Shown here: positions 42,885 through 51,327 of the stretch, in pieces
Layout: every line of letters starts with the position of its first letter
Position numbering within the stretch: the stretch's first letter is position 1
NCBI RefSeq assembly: GCF_014297365.1
Contig: NZ_JACOQD010000006.1
Span: 62,001-126,000, forward strand
DNA from: Winogradskyella echinorum
GTDB lineage: Bacteria; Bacteroidota; Bacteroidia; Flavobacteriales; Flavobacteriaceae
DNA: 64,000 nucleotides
Reading direction: 5' to 3'
Position numbers and translations under genes: made by a program
Notes under the pieces: generated by a model
What the model saw: only the letters and a program-made list of their open reading frames with translations
Databases searched by the model: none
What the model was told of the DNA's origin: nothing

Positions 42885-43454
42885 ATGAAAAAAATATTCT
42901 TGTCAATCGCTGTAGCTTTTATAGCCTTTATTAACGTAAATGCTCAAGACGATAGTTCTATGGCAACTTCTGAGCCAAAATTTGGTATTAAGGCTGGTTA
43001 CTCATCTACCATCTTAAGTGTTTCTGTGGATGGTACTTCTGCCTCAGAGGATGTGTCAGGCTTTTATATAGGAGCTTTCGGTGAATTTAGTTTGTCAGAA
43101 AAAATAAACTTACAACCAGAGTTACATTTTGGTAACTATAGTCAAGATGGTGAAAGCACTGGAGTTTTACTCGTACCAGTATTATTTAAATATAAAGCAA
43201 ATGAAAAGTTTGGTTTATTGGCTGGTCCGCAATTAGATTACTTATTAAATGAAGAGGATTCTGAAGGATTAAAACGATTAGGATTAGGTATTGCTCTTGG
43301 TATGTCTTATGATATTGATGAAAATGTTTTTATTGACGCAAGATATGCATTTGGACTTTCAGATAGATTGGATGGCGATTTAGAAGATTTTGAAGATTTT
43401 AATGTAAAAGCTAAATTTAATTACTTTCAGATAGGTTTAGGATATAGATTCTAA
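42885..43454 (+). CDS. outer membrane beta-barrel protein (paralogue 2)
   Basis: The protein has 189 residues with a signal peptide (ending FINVNAQ, about residue 21) and the C-terminal GLGYRF. Central strands such as FYIGAFGEFSLSEKINLQPELHFG match the paralogue at 42208. An exact -7 element TACATTTG lies at 42849-42856. A perfect 12-bp hairpin at 43476-43502 follows. It is transcribed alone. The function is unknown. Confidence 0.87.
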   Translation: MKKIFLSIAVAFIAFINVNAQDDSSMATSEPKFGIKAGYSSTILSVSVDGTSASEDVSGFYIGAFGEFSLSEKINLQPELHFGNYSQDGESTGVLLVPVLFKYKANEKFGLLAGPQLDYLLNEEDSEGLKRLGLGIALGMSYDIDENVFIDARYAFGLSDRLDGDLEDFEDFNVKAKFNYFQIGLGYRF

Positions 43455-43475
43455 ATGATATTTTTATAACAGTTT

Positions 43476-43502
43476 GATAAAGAGGTGAATCACCTCTTTA
43501 TC
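43476..43502 (+). terminator. Hairpin after barrel paralogue 2
   Basis: GATAAAGAGGTG (43476-43487) and CACCTCTTTATC (43491-43502) form a perfect 12-bp stem with a three-base loop. The T run is weak, so termination is likely but less certain. Confidence 0.7.
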
Positions 43503-43558
43503 TGTTTAAATAACTTAATTTATCGATGAAATACTGTTAATTTTAACATAAAATAGAA

Positions 43559-43587
43559 TTGTACTATAAATCTAAAACATACATTTG
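43559..43587 (+). promoter_or_regulatory. Promoter of barrel paralogue 3
   Basis: TTG at 43559-43561 and an exact TACATTTG at 43580-43587 are separated by 18 bp, the canonical Bacteroidota spacing. Confidence 0.72.
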
Positions 43588-43620
43588 TCGACCAAATTAA
43601 TTTAAAATATAAACTTAAAA

Positions 43621-44166
43621 ATGAAAAAATTATTACTTATGGCTGCTGTAGCAGTCTTCGGATTTACAAATGTAAACGCACAAGATGACGATTCTAATGG
43701 CGGACAAACATCAAAAGGAAAATGGTTAATCGAGGCTAATACAGGTAATGCTATGTTAGGTACTACAGGTATTTATTTTGCTTCTAGCGATGGATCTTCA
43801 GAGTACAACATCGGTTTAGATGGAGGTTATTTTATTATGGATGACTTAGCAATTAAAGCTGGTTTAGGTTACGGTGGATTTAGCCCGGATGAAGGTGATG
43901 CAGCAAGCAGCTTTTCTTACCGTTTTGGTGCTAAGTATTATGTAAATAGTATGATTCCTGTAACAGTAGATTTAACTGGTGCTTCTGGTGAAGATGTTTA
44001 TGGTGATGAAACACCATTATGGTTAGGTTTAGGTGCTGGTTATGCTTGGTTTGTTAGTAATAATATTTCAATTGAGCCAGGTTTAAGATACAACTTATCT
44101 TTAAATGAAGATTATACTGATGAAGGTGTATTACAATTCAATGTTGGTTTCGCTTTACATTTCTAG
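43621..44166 (+). CDS. outer membrane beta-barrel protein (paralogue 3)
   Basis: The protein has 181 residues with a signal peptide ending FTNVNAQ, near residue 21. It ends in NVGFALHF, with the C-terminal Phe of barrel proteins. Its middle (GLGYGGFSPDEGDAASSFSYRFGAKYYV) is more distant from paralogues 1 and 2. It has its own promoter and terminator. The function is unknown. Confidence 0.85.
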   Translation: MKKLLLMAAVAVFGFTNVNAQDDDSNGGQTSKGKWLIEANTGNAMLGTTGIYFASSDGSSEYNIGLDGGYFIMDDLAIKAGLGYGGFSPDEGDAASSFSYRFGAKYYVNSMIPVTVDLTGASGEDVYGDETPLWLGLGAGYAWFVSNNISIEPGLRYNLSLNEDYTDEGVLQFNVGFALHF

Positions 44167-44188
44167 TATTGATTTTAAAATATTTATT

Positions 44189-44217
44189 AAAACCGAAGCA
44201 ACTGCTTCGGTTTTTTT
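44189..44217 (+). terminator. Terminator after barrel paralogue 3
   Basis: AAAACCGAAGC (44189-44199) and GCTTCGGTTTT (44204-44214) form an 11-bp stem with a four-base loop and a T run. Confidence 0.92.
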
Positions 44218-44243
44218 ATGCTTAGAATTTATATATTTACCTT

Positions 44244-44660
44244 ATGAAAAAACTTATCATCATCAATGGTCCTAACATAAATCTCTTAGGTAAACGAGAA
44301 ACTAATATATACGGTAATTTAACGTTTACTGAGTTTTTTGAAACTGTGGTTAAAAAATACTCTAACGTTACTTTAGAACATTATCAGTCTAATATAGAAG
44401 GTGAACTCATAGATAAAATACAAGAGGTTGGTTATTCTTATGATGGTATAATATTAAACGCAGCAGCATATACACATACTTCTGTTGGTATTGGTGATGC
44501 GATAAAAGCTATTGAAACACCAGTTGTAGAAGTTCATATTTCAAATACGTTTTCAAGAGAAGAGTTTAGGCATCAATCTTACATTTCCCCTAATGCCAAA
44601 GGAGTAATTTTAGGTTTTGGTTTACAAAGCTATGAATTAGCTATTCAGAGTTTTCTATAA
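44244..44660 (+). CDS. aroQ: 3-dehydroquinate dehydratase, type II
   Basis: The protein has 138 residues. It starts MKKLIIINGPNINLLGKRET, with the conserved catalytic-loop region and Tyr23, and contains INAAAYTHTS and VEVHISNTFSREEFRHQSY of the type II family. It removes water from 3-dehydroquinate in the shikimate pathway. In related genomes aroQ often lies near xerD; here three barrel genes separate them. The promoter is weak to the eye (TATATTTA). Confidence 0.96.
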   Translation: MKKLIIINGPNINLLGKRETNIYGNLTFTEFFETVVKKYSNVTLEHYQSNIEGELIDKIQEVGYSYDGIILNAAAYTHTSVGIGDAIKAIETPVVEVHISNTFSREEFRHQSYISPNAKGVILGFGLQSYELAIQSFL

Positions 44661-44673
44661 AAGCCTATCCTAA

Positions 44674-44690
44674 CCTTCCCAGAGGGAAGG
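44674..44690. repeat. Short palindrome CCTTCCC-AGA-GGGAAGG after aroQ
   Basis: A perfect 7-bp stem lies 13 bp after aroQ without a T run. The form resembles the C-run/G-run hairpin repeats in the efflux operon (10398). The rest of the gap 44661-44880 holds an exact -7 element TAGGTTTG at 44843-44850 for the next gene. Confidence 0.55.
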
Positions 44691-44880
44691 AATTCTCACT
44701 GTTACTTTTATATAGTCCTCTTTGTTTGAAAAAATTTGTTAAAGAGAATTTGTCATAAAAAATTAAGTCTTTTCACAAGAGATTAACGTTCTCTTTCATT
44801 TTGATTGTGATTTAGTTAGGATTAATTAACAACTTACCAGAGTAGGTTTGTGCTTATTAATTTCTAACAATCAATCAATT

Positions 44881-45414
44881 ATGAGAAAATTATGCTTTAC
44901 TACATTACTAATTTGTGCAATTTCTATTACAGCTGCACAAGATTCTTCTGATTTAAATAGTTCTATGTTCGATTTCGGAATTAGACATGGTTATAGTAAT
45001 TGGGATATTTCCACTGATTATAGTGGTTATAATAATTTTCAACTTTATGCAGGCTTATTTGTTGAAACCAATTTTTCAGAACGACTCGGAATAAGGTTAG
45101 AAACAAATTATTCGCGACGAGGTTTAATAGAGGTGCCACTACTTTTGAAATATAAAATTTCAGATAAATTTGAATTTTACGGAGGAACAGAACTTATTTA
45201 TTCCTTTGATAGTTATGATAACTATAATGCTAAAGATAAAGAATTTGGCGGTTCATTTATATTTGGGATGCAATACAATATTAATAAGCATTGGTTTATA
45301 GAAGTACGTTATAATCATGGTTTTACAGATCAGTTTTCAATTGGCCGCTATGGAGAATCTCCAATGTTTGGCAAAAAAAGAACCATAAGTTTTGGAGTTG
45401 GTTATAAATTCTAA
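44881..45414 (+). CDS. outer membrane beta-barrel protein (paralogue 4)
   Basis: I chose the ATG at 44881 over the in-frame 44848 because it gives a signal peptide (MRKLCFTTLLICAISITAAQ). The product has 177 residues and ends in FGVGYKF. Strands such as LYAGLFVETNFSERLGIRLET and the QYNINKHWFIEVRYNHGF near the C terminus match paralogue 2. A TAGGTTTG element lies 31 bp upstream. A bidirectional terminator follows. Confidence 0.85.
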   Translation: MRKLCFTTLLICAISITAAQDSSDLNSSMFDFGIRHGYSNWDISTDYSGYNNFQLYAGLFVETNFSERLGIRLETNYSRRGLIEVPLLLKYKISDKFEFYGGTELIYSFDSYDNYNAKDKEFGGSFIFGMQYNINKHWFIEVRYNHGFTDQFSIGRYGESPMFGKKRTISFGVGYKF

Positions 45415-45418
45415 ACAT

Positions 45419-45454
45419 AAAAAATGCGATTCATTTCTGAATCGCATTTTTTAA
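45419..45454. terminator. Terminator between barrel paralogue 4 and lpdA
   Basis: AAAATGCGATTCA (45421-45433) and TGAATCGCATTTT (45438-45450) form a perfect 13-bp stem with loop TTTC and flanking A and T runs. Confidence 0.95.
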
Positions 45455-45466
45455 TTTTCTTCTATC

Positions 45467-46843
45467 TTAAAGATGTATAACTTCATCATAGGCAGCAGCA
45501 ACAGCTTCCATTACAGCTTCACTCATGGTTGGGTGAGGATGCACTGCTTTTAAAACTTCGTGTCCTGTAGTCTCTAATTTACGACCTAAAACTGCTTCAG
45601 CAATCATATCAGTTACACCAGCTCCAATCATATGGCAACCTAACCATTCTCCGTATTTAGCATCAAAAATTACTTTTACAAACCCTTCCTTATTTCCACC
45701 AGCACTTGCCTTACCAGAAGCAGAGAATGGAAATTTACCAATCTTTACATCTAAGCCTTGCGCTTTTGCTTGTTCTTCCGTTAAACCAACAGAGGCAATT
45801 TCTGGTGTACAATAAGTACAACCAGGAATATTACCATAATCTAAGGCTTCTACATGCTGACCTGCAATTTTTTCTACGCAAAGAATAGCTTCAGCTGAAG
45901 CAACATGTGCTAGTGCTTGTCCTGGAGTAACATCGCCAATCGCGTAGTAACCAGGAATATTTGTTTGATAGTAATCGTTTACTAGAATTTTGTCTCTATC
46001 TACAGCGATACCAACATTTTCTAGACCTATATTTTCAATATTAGATTTAATACCAACAGCAGAAAGTACAATATCTGCTTCTAATATTTCTTCACCTTTT
46101 TTAGTTTTTACAGTAGCCTTCACACCTTTACCAGAAGTGTCAACAGAAGTCACTTCAGCAGATGTCATTATTTTAATGCCGCTTTTCTTAAAGCTACGCT
46201 CTAATTGTTTAGAGACTTCGTTATCTTCTACAGGTACAATTTTATCTAAATATTCTACGATGGTAACTTCAGTGCCCATTGAGTTATAGAAATAAGCAAA
46301 CTCTACACCGATAGCTCCAGAACCAACAACAATTAATTTTTTAGGTTGTTTGTCCAAGTTCATTGCTTGTCTATAACCAATTACTTTTTTACCATCTTGT
46401 GGTAAGCTTGGTAATTCTCTAGAGCGAGCACCAGTTGCTATTATAATATGATCCGCAGAATATTCTGTACCATCAACATCTACTTTCTTTCCGGTTTTAA
46501 TAGTACCGTAACCTTCAATGACGTCGATTTTATTCTTTTTCATTAAAAATTTAACACCATTACTCATGCCGTCCGCAACACCACGACTACGCTTTACGAC
46601 AGCATCAAAATCGTGTTCGGCATCTTTAACTTTTAGTCCGTAATCTTCAGCATGCTTAAGATATTCAAAAACTTGAGCAGACTTTAAAAGTGCTTTAGTA
46701 GGTATACAACCCCAATTTAGGCAAATACCTCCTAAACTTTCTTTTTCTATAATGGCTGTTTTAAAACCTAATTGCGAAGCTCTAATTGCTGCAACATATC
46801 CACCAGGACCACTTCCTAAAACTATAATATCGTATTTACTCAT
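45467..46843 (-). CDS. lpdA: dihydrolipoyl dehydrogenase
   Basis: The protein has 458 residues. FAD motif GSGPGG (10-15), redox-active cysteines Cys41 and Cys46 in GGICLNWGC, NAD motif near 172-180 (VVGSGAIGVEFA), and the C-terminal HPHPTMSEA with the catalytic histidine are all present. It reoxidises lipoamide in 2-oxoacid dehydrogenase and glycine cleavage complexes. It is transcribed leftward and alone. No E1 or E2 gene lies beside it. Confidence 0.96.
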   Translation of the reverse strand: MSKYDIIVLGSGPGGYVAAIRASQLGFKTAIIEKESLGGICLNWGCIPTKALLKSAQVFEYLKHAEDYGLKVKDAEHDFDAVVKRSRGVADGMSNGVKFLMKKNKIDVIEGYGTIKTGKKVDVDGTEYSADHIIIATGARSRELPSLPQDGKKVIGYRQAMNLDKQPKKLIVVGSGAIGVEFAYFYNSMGTEVTIVEYLDKIVPVEDNEVSKQLERSFKKSGIKIMTSAEVTSVDTSGKGVKATVKTKKGEEILEADIVLSAVGIKSNIENIGLENVGIAVDRDKILVNDYYQTNIPGYYAIGDVTPGQALAHVASAEAILCVEKIAGQHVEALDYGNIPGCTYCTPEIASVGLTEEQAKAQGLDVKIGKFPFSASGKASAGGNKEGFVKVIFDAKYGEWLGCHMIGAGVTDMIAEAVLGRKLETTGHEVLKAVHPHPTMSEAVMEAVAAAYDEVIHL

Positions 46844-46973
46844 GCGTAAGTTTTTTAGTTGAATTTTGAAGCTACGAATTTACGAAATCGAATTTGAATA
46901 TTAAATTTTAATTAAGCGATACTAAAGTCTTATTTGAAAAGTTATATTTTAGTATCTAAAACCAACTTGAATT

Positions 46974-48269
46974 ATGAAAATCAACCCTCTTATTTTAATT
47001 CTTATTGTTTGCACATTTTTTTCGTGCAATAATGATTCAAATGAAAAAAATACTGGGTTAGACAAAACTGTTTTAAAAGGTTGTGTTATCGGAAGAGATA
47101 GTGATACACTATTGCTGGTTAAATCTATTGGTGACGCCAGAAGTGAAACAATTGCTAAAATACCAATTTATAATTGGGAATTTTATTATGAATTTAAAAC
47201 AGATACAATTGAAGCGTATGATTTAATTTTTAAAGAAGAACATGATGATGGAGGTTGGATGCCAATGCGTTTTTTTTCTGAAAAAGATACTATTCGTATA
47301 ACACTACACTCAATGGAAGAGTTTAGTGAAAATAAATTAATTGGTGGTAAATTAAATTTTGAGTATAGTTACTTTTTCAATAATATTTCGAAACCTTACC
47401 AAAAAAACCTTGATAAGGTTTATAAAATGTTTGATAGTATTTCTTACGATAAAATGAACTCAAGGGCGTATAATAGAGTTGTCAAAAAATTAAAGAGTAG
47501 TAATACACACGAGCAAAATGTTGTTATATATAAAGAGATGAACGACCTAAAAAAAAATAATTTACATAGAAGTGATTTAGGCAAGCAAATTGATTCTCTA
47601 GTTGATATTGCTCAAAATAAGTATTTGATAAGTAAATATAACTACATAAAGAAGAATCCAAGTATTGTATCATATTCTCTCTTAATAGATGATATAATGG
47701 GTTTAGAATACAATAAAGTTCCGAAAGAAAAAGTTATACTAGCTTTAAATGATTTAAAAAAAGTTTATCCTAATCATCCATATACTAAATTAGGTGAAAA
47801 TTTATGGATTGGTTATACAGAATTGAAGTCTGGTGGCCAATATATTAATTTTTCTGCACCTGATATTAATGGCATATCTTACGAATTGAAACCAATAGTG
47901 GAGGCTAATGATATTGTACTTCTAGATTTATGGGCAACGTGGTGCGGACCTTGTATAGCGCGCTCTCGATTGATACGTCCTATATATGAAAAATATAAGG
48001 ATAAAGGCTTTGAAATTTTAGGAGTTGCAGGTGAGCATAAAAATTTGGATGCTTACAGTGAATTTATGGCTAAAGAACAATGGCCATGGTTAAACCTTAT
48101 TGAATTAGACAAAAAAAATAAAATTTGGGAAAAGTATAATGTTATGAATGGAGGAGGAGGAATGTTCCTTATTGATAAATCTGGAGAGATTCTAGCCGTA
48201 GATCCAAGTGCTGAAGAGGTAGAAGCAATATTAAAAGAAAAGTTAGAAACTAACACCTTAAAAGTCTAG
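46974..48269 (+). CDS. TlpA-like thiol-disulfide oxidoreductase lipoprotein with DUF4369-like domain
   Basis: The protein has 431 residues. The signal peptide ends in the lipobox TFFSC. The N-terminal 200 residues resemble DUF4369, often joined to TlpA domains in Bacteroidota. A helical region follows, then a thioredoxin-like domain from about 290 with WATWCGPC (Cys324, Cys327). It should reduce or exchange disulfides in the periplasm, anchored by lipid. The last codons and stop are repeated in tandem (see 48258). Confidence 0.88.
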   Translation: MKINPLILILIVCTFFSCNNDSNEKNTGLDKTVLKGCVIGRDSDTLLLVKSIGDARSETIAKIPIYNWEFYYEFKTDTIEAYDLIFKEEHDDGGWMPMRFFSEKDTIRITLHSMEEFSENKLIGGKLNFEYSYFFNNISKPYQKNLDKVYKMFDSISYDKMNSRAYNRVVKKLKSSNTHEQNVVIYKEMNDLKKNNLHRSDLGKQIDSLVDIAQNKYLISKYNYIKKNPSIVSYSLLIDDIMGLEYNKVPKEKVILALNDLKKVYPNHPYTKLGENLWIGYTELKSGGQYINFSAPDINGISYELKPIVEANDIVLLDLWATWCGPCIARSRLIRPIYEKYKDKGFEILGVAGEHKNLDAYSEFMAKEQWPWLNLIELDKKNKIWEKYNVMNGGGGMFLIDKSGEILAVDPSAEEVEAILKEKLETNTLKV

Positions 48270-48290
48270 TTAAAAGTCTAGTTAAAGGTC
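48258..48290. repeat. Tandem 12-bp repeat over two convergent stop codons
   Basis: TTAAAAGTCTAG occurs twice in a row (48258-48269 and 48270-48281) and a third partial copy, TTAAAGGTC, follows to 48290. The first copy encodes Leu-Lys-Val-stop of the rightward gene; the TTA of the third gives the stop of the leftward gene. Confidence 0.9.
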
Positions 48291-48830
48291 TTCCGTAAAA
48301 TGTGTTCTACTTTTATCTTTTGAGAACTTATCATTGTTATAAGCTTTAGATTTTCCTTTTGCAATTGAAAGTGATTTCCAATCAGCACCTTTTACCAATT
48401 TACCTATAAATACAATTTGCCCTACATGATATGCATAGTGCATCATTTGCCTGTTAATAGCTTCTGTAACTGTATGGCCTTGGTTTCTTATGTAGATAAT
48501 TTGTTCTAAATCTTCAACTTGGTTTAAAGCTTCAAAGAGACAATTCCATCCTTTGTTCCAATCATCAATTAGTTTTTGTTTAGAATTGAATGTATCTCTA
48601 AATTCTTCATCGCGATTTCGCCATTCTTTTTCACCATCTTCAGTTAAAAAGTTTGTCCAGCGACTGAGCATATTACCAACAAGGTGCTTTACTATTATAG
48701 AAATAGAGTTAGAATCTTTTACAAATTCTTTTTTTAATTCTTCTAAGGTAAGTTGATCAATTGTTTTATCACCAAGAGATTTATAGTATTGAAATTGTTT
48801 TATGCTACTATTAAGGTAAGAGTTTTTCAT
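48282..48830 (-). CDS. DUF1572 (DinB-like) family protein
   Basis: The protein has 182 residues. The motifs NSISIIVKHLVGNMLSRWTNFLTEDGEKEWRNRDEEF and MMHYAYHVGQIVFIGK are the DUF1572 marks, with histidines at the metal-binding positions of the DinB fold. The function is not known. It ends in the tandem repeat shared with the convergent TlpA-like gene. The HTH gene lies 24 bp upstream in the same direction. Confidence 0.9.
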   Translation of the reverse strand: MKNSYLNSSIKQFQYYKSLGDKTIDQLTLEELKKEFVKDSNSISIIVKHLVGNMLSRWTNFLTEDGEKEWRNRDEEFRDTFNSKQKLIDDWNKGWNCLFEALNQVEDLEQIIYIRNQGHTVTEAINRQMMHYAYHVGQIVFIGKLVKGADWKSLSIAKGKSKAYNNDKFSKDKSRTHFTEDL

Positions 48831-48854
48831 ACTTTGAAATATGTCTCTGAGTGG

Positions 48855-49115
48855 TTAAGATTTTGTTTTGTTATAAGTCTTATGTTCTATGTTTTTCTTT
48901 TTTAATAAGGCATAGAATTTACGTGGAGAAATCTTTAAGTCTCTTGTAATCTCGCTGACTTTTTTCTTTCCTTTCTTATAGAGCTTTAAATTTTCGTTTA
49001 CTTTTTTATTGAAGTAATGGTCTTTAAGTTTTTCTACAACTTGTAATTCGGTTAATTTAGATGATGCCACATAGTTATCTATTTCAGATTTAATAGTGTT
49101 CAAATTAGTTTTCAT
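48855..49115 (-). CDS. small basic protein with probable helix-turn-helix, 86 aa
   Basis: The protein is basic and helical. Residues 50-75 (VSEITRDLKISPRKFYALLKKKNI) look like a helix-turn-helix of the resolvase/Hin type, so DNA binding is likely. It is not a recombinase, since no catalytic domain is present. I do not recognise the family. It lies upstream of the DUF1572 gene with a 24-bp gap and may be co-transcribed with it. Confidence 0.7.
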   Translation of the reverse strand: MKTNLNTIKSEIDNYVASSKLTELQVVEKLKDHYFNKKVNENLKLYKKGKKKVSEITRDLKISPRKFYALLKKKNIEHKTYNKTKS

Positions 49116-49224
49116 AAGGGTTAGAAATTTGTATTGTAAGGGTTAATAAAAAATGTACTAAGTAAAATTATGTGCTAATTACTTAAGTTATAAAAATAAA
49201 TGAATCTAAATTAAAGGATTATGT

Positions 49225-49710
49225 TTACTCCTTACTTGGTACAAATTTTAAAGCTACACCGTTAATACAATGACGCTTACCAGTAGTTTCTTTTGGCCCA
49301 TCATTGAATACATGCCCTAAGTGACCTCCGCAAGTAGCACAATGTTCTTCATCTCTACTGTATCCTAACTTGGTGTCTGTACCGTAAGCTACATTACCTT
49401 TAATTTCTCTATCAAAACTTGGCCAGCCTGTACCAGAATCAAATTTGTGTTCACTTTTAAATAAAGGTGTATCACATGCCGCACAATGGTAAACTCCTTT
49501 TTTGTAATTTTTATTCAATGGGCTAGAAAATGGTCGTTCAGTTCCTGCTTCCCTTAAAACATAGTATTGTTTTTCAGTTAGTTGTGCTTTCCATTCGGCT
49601 TCAGTTTTAGTAACTGTAAAAGTTTCTTTTTCTTTGGTTTCTGTTTTTTGAGCTGAGCTATTACAGCTAAGAAACAAACCAATTAAAGTTAATAATGCTA
49701 TCTTTTTCAT
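49225..49710 (-). CDS. msrB: peptide-methionine (R)-S-oxide reductase, lipoprotein form
   Basis: The protein has 161 residues. A lipoprotein signal peptide (lipobox LFLSC, Cys16) is followed by the MsrB domain: zinc cysteines Cys76, Cys79, Cys124 and Cys127 and the catalytic Cys148 in RHCINGVAL. It repairs oxidised methionine, here presumably in the periplasm. MsrA is not fused or adjacent. The gap to glgA (49711-49862) shows no clear promoter beyond AT-rich DNA. Confidence 0.95.
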   Translation of the reverse strand: MKKIALLTLIGLFLSCNSSAQKTETKEKETFTVTKTEAEWKAQLTEKQYYVLREAGTERPFSSPLNKNYKKGVYHCAACDTPLFKSEHKFDSGTGWPSFDREIKGNVAYGTDTKLGYSRDEEHCATCGGHLGHVFNDGPKETTGKRHCINGVALKFVPSKE

Positions 49711-49862
49711 GTCTTAAATTTACGAAGTTTTATTTTTAAATTGGTCGTATTGGAGTTTTAATAATTACGAAATCGATTTCATTTTTATTTTGAGTAATAT
49801 TCTTCTTATTATAATATGTCTTTGATTTTTTTATTGTTAAATTTAACAACAACAAGTAGGTA

Positions 49863-51272
49863 ATGTCAATGAAAATTATACATATTAGTGCAGAATGTTA
49901 TCCAATAGCAAAAGTAGGTGGTTTGGCTGATGTTGTAGGCGCATTGCCAAAGTACCAAAATGAGATAGGAGCTAATAGTTCTGTTATAATGCCATTTTAT
50001 AACAATAAATTTACCCAAGCTCATAAATTTACTTCAATTTATCAGTCTAAAGTAAAATTGGGAAATGACGACATCGATTTTGAAATTTTAAAAATTAAAG
50101 GTTCTGTTTTAGAGTTTGATGTTTATTTTGTACACATAGAAGAATTACTTTACAGCGAAAATGTATATACAGAAAACGATATTAATCGATTTTTAGCCTT
50201 TCAAATTGCAGCATTAGATTGGATATTAACTTTAAAAGAGAAGCCAAATTATATTCATTCTCATGATCACCATACAGGTTTAATACCTTTTATGGCTCAA
50301 GAAAGTTATAAGTACGAATCTTTAAATAAAATTCCTGTTATTACCACAATACATAATGCGCAATACCAAGGTTGGATGCCTTATGATAATATCTATAAAA
50401 TCCCAAGATTTAATATTGAAAAAGTTGGACTTTTACTTTGGGATGATATGATTAATCCATTGGCAGCAGCAATAAAATGTGCTTGGCGTGTTACAACCGT
50501 ATCACCAAGTTATATGGAAGAATTAAAATATAATGCTAATGGTTTAGAGTCACTTTTGTCTCATGAAAGCTCTAAAGCTATAGGGATTTTAAACGGTATA
50601 GACTCTGAGGTCTGGAACCCGGAAACTGATAAATATATACTTAAAAATTATAGAAAATCTACGGTAGAATCTGGCAAAAAGGCTAATAAAAAATGGTTGT
50701 GCAATGAGTTTAATTTAGACGAAAGCAAACCATTGTTTGCATTTATTGGTCGATTAGTAGGTGAAAAAGGCGCAGAACTTTTACCTTATGCCTTAGATTA
50801 TGCATTGAGTACTAAAGATATATCGGTGATTGTATTAGGTTCAGGACATGAACAAACTGAAAAAGAATTATCTGGATTAGTAGCCAGGCATTCTGGTAGT
50901 TATAATGCATTTATTGGCTATGACGAAAAACTATCGCATATTATTTATGCAGGTGCTGATTTTTTATTAATGCCATCTCGTGTAGAGCCTTGTGGCTTAA
51001 ACCAAATGTATTCATTAAGATATGGAACAGTACCAATTGTAAGACGTATTGGTGGATTAAAAGATACAGTTATAGATATAGGAGATAATGGTTTTGGTAT
51101 TTGCCATAATGAAGTATCAGTACAAGATATTGTTGTTGCAATTAGTAGAGCAAAAGACTTTTATAAAAAGCAAAAAGAATTTAAAGCAAATAGAAAGCAT
51201 ATAATGAGTATTGACCACTCTTGGAAAGTCTCAGCAAAAGCATATATAAATTTATATAATTTAATTACATAA
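49863..51272 (+). CDS. glgA: glycogen synthase
   Basis: The protein has 469 residues, usual for bacterial GlgA (GT5). The ADP-glucose-binding KVGGL lies at 17-21 and the catalytic-site MPSRVEPCGLNQMYSLRYG near 365-385. It adds glucose from ADP-glucose to glycogen. The next gene, glgC, supplies the substrate. A downstream in-frame ATG at 49869 is an alternative start (MSMKII versus MKII). Confidence 0.96.
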   Translation: MSMKIIHISAECYPIAKVGGLADVVGALPKYQNEIGANSSVIMPFYNNKFTQAHKFTSIYQSKVKLGNDDIDFEILKIKGSVLEFDVYFVHIEELLYSENVYTENDINRFLAFQIAALDWILTLKEKPNYIHSHDHHTGLIPFMAQESYKYESLNKIPVITTIHNAQYQGWMPYDNIYKIPRFNIEKVGLLLWDDMINPLAAAIKCAWRVTTVSPSYMEELKYNANGLESLLSHESSKAIGILNGIDSEVWNPETDKYILKNYRKSTVESGKKANKKWLCNEFNLDESKPLFAFIGRLVGEKGAELLPYALDYALSTKDISVIVLGSGHEQTEKELSGLVARHSGSYNAFIGYDEKLSHIIYAGADFLLMPSRVEPCGLNQMYSLRYGTVPIVRRIGGLKDTVIDIGDNGFGICHNEVSVQDIVVAISRAKDFYKKQKEFKANRKHIMSIDHSWKVSAKAYINLYNLIT

Positions 51273-51327
51273 TCGATACTGAATTATACAGAAATGAACT
51301 AATATATTAACTAAACTAAACAAAGCT

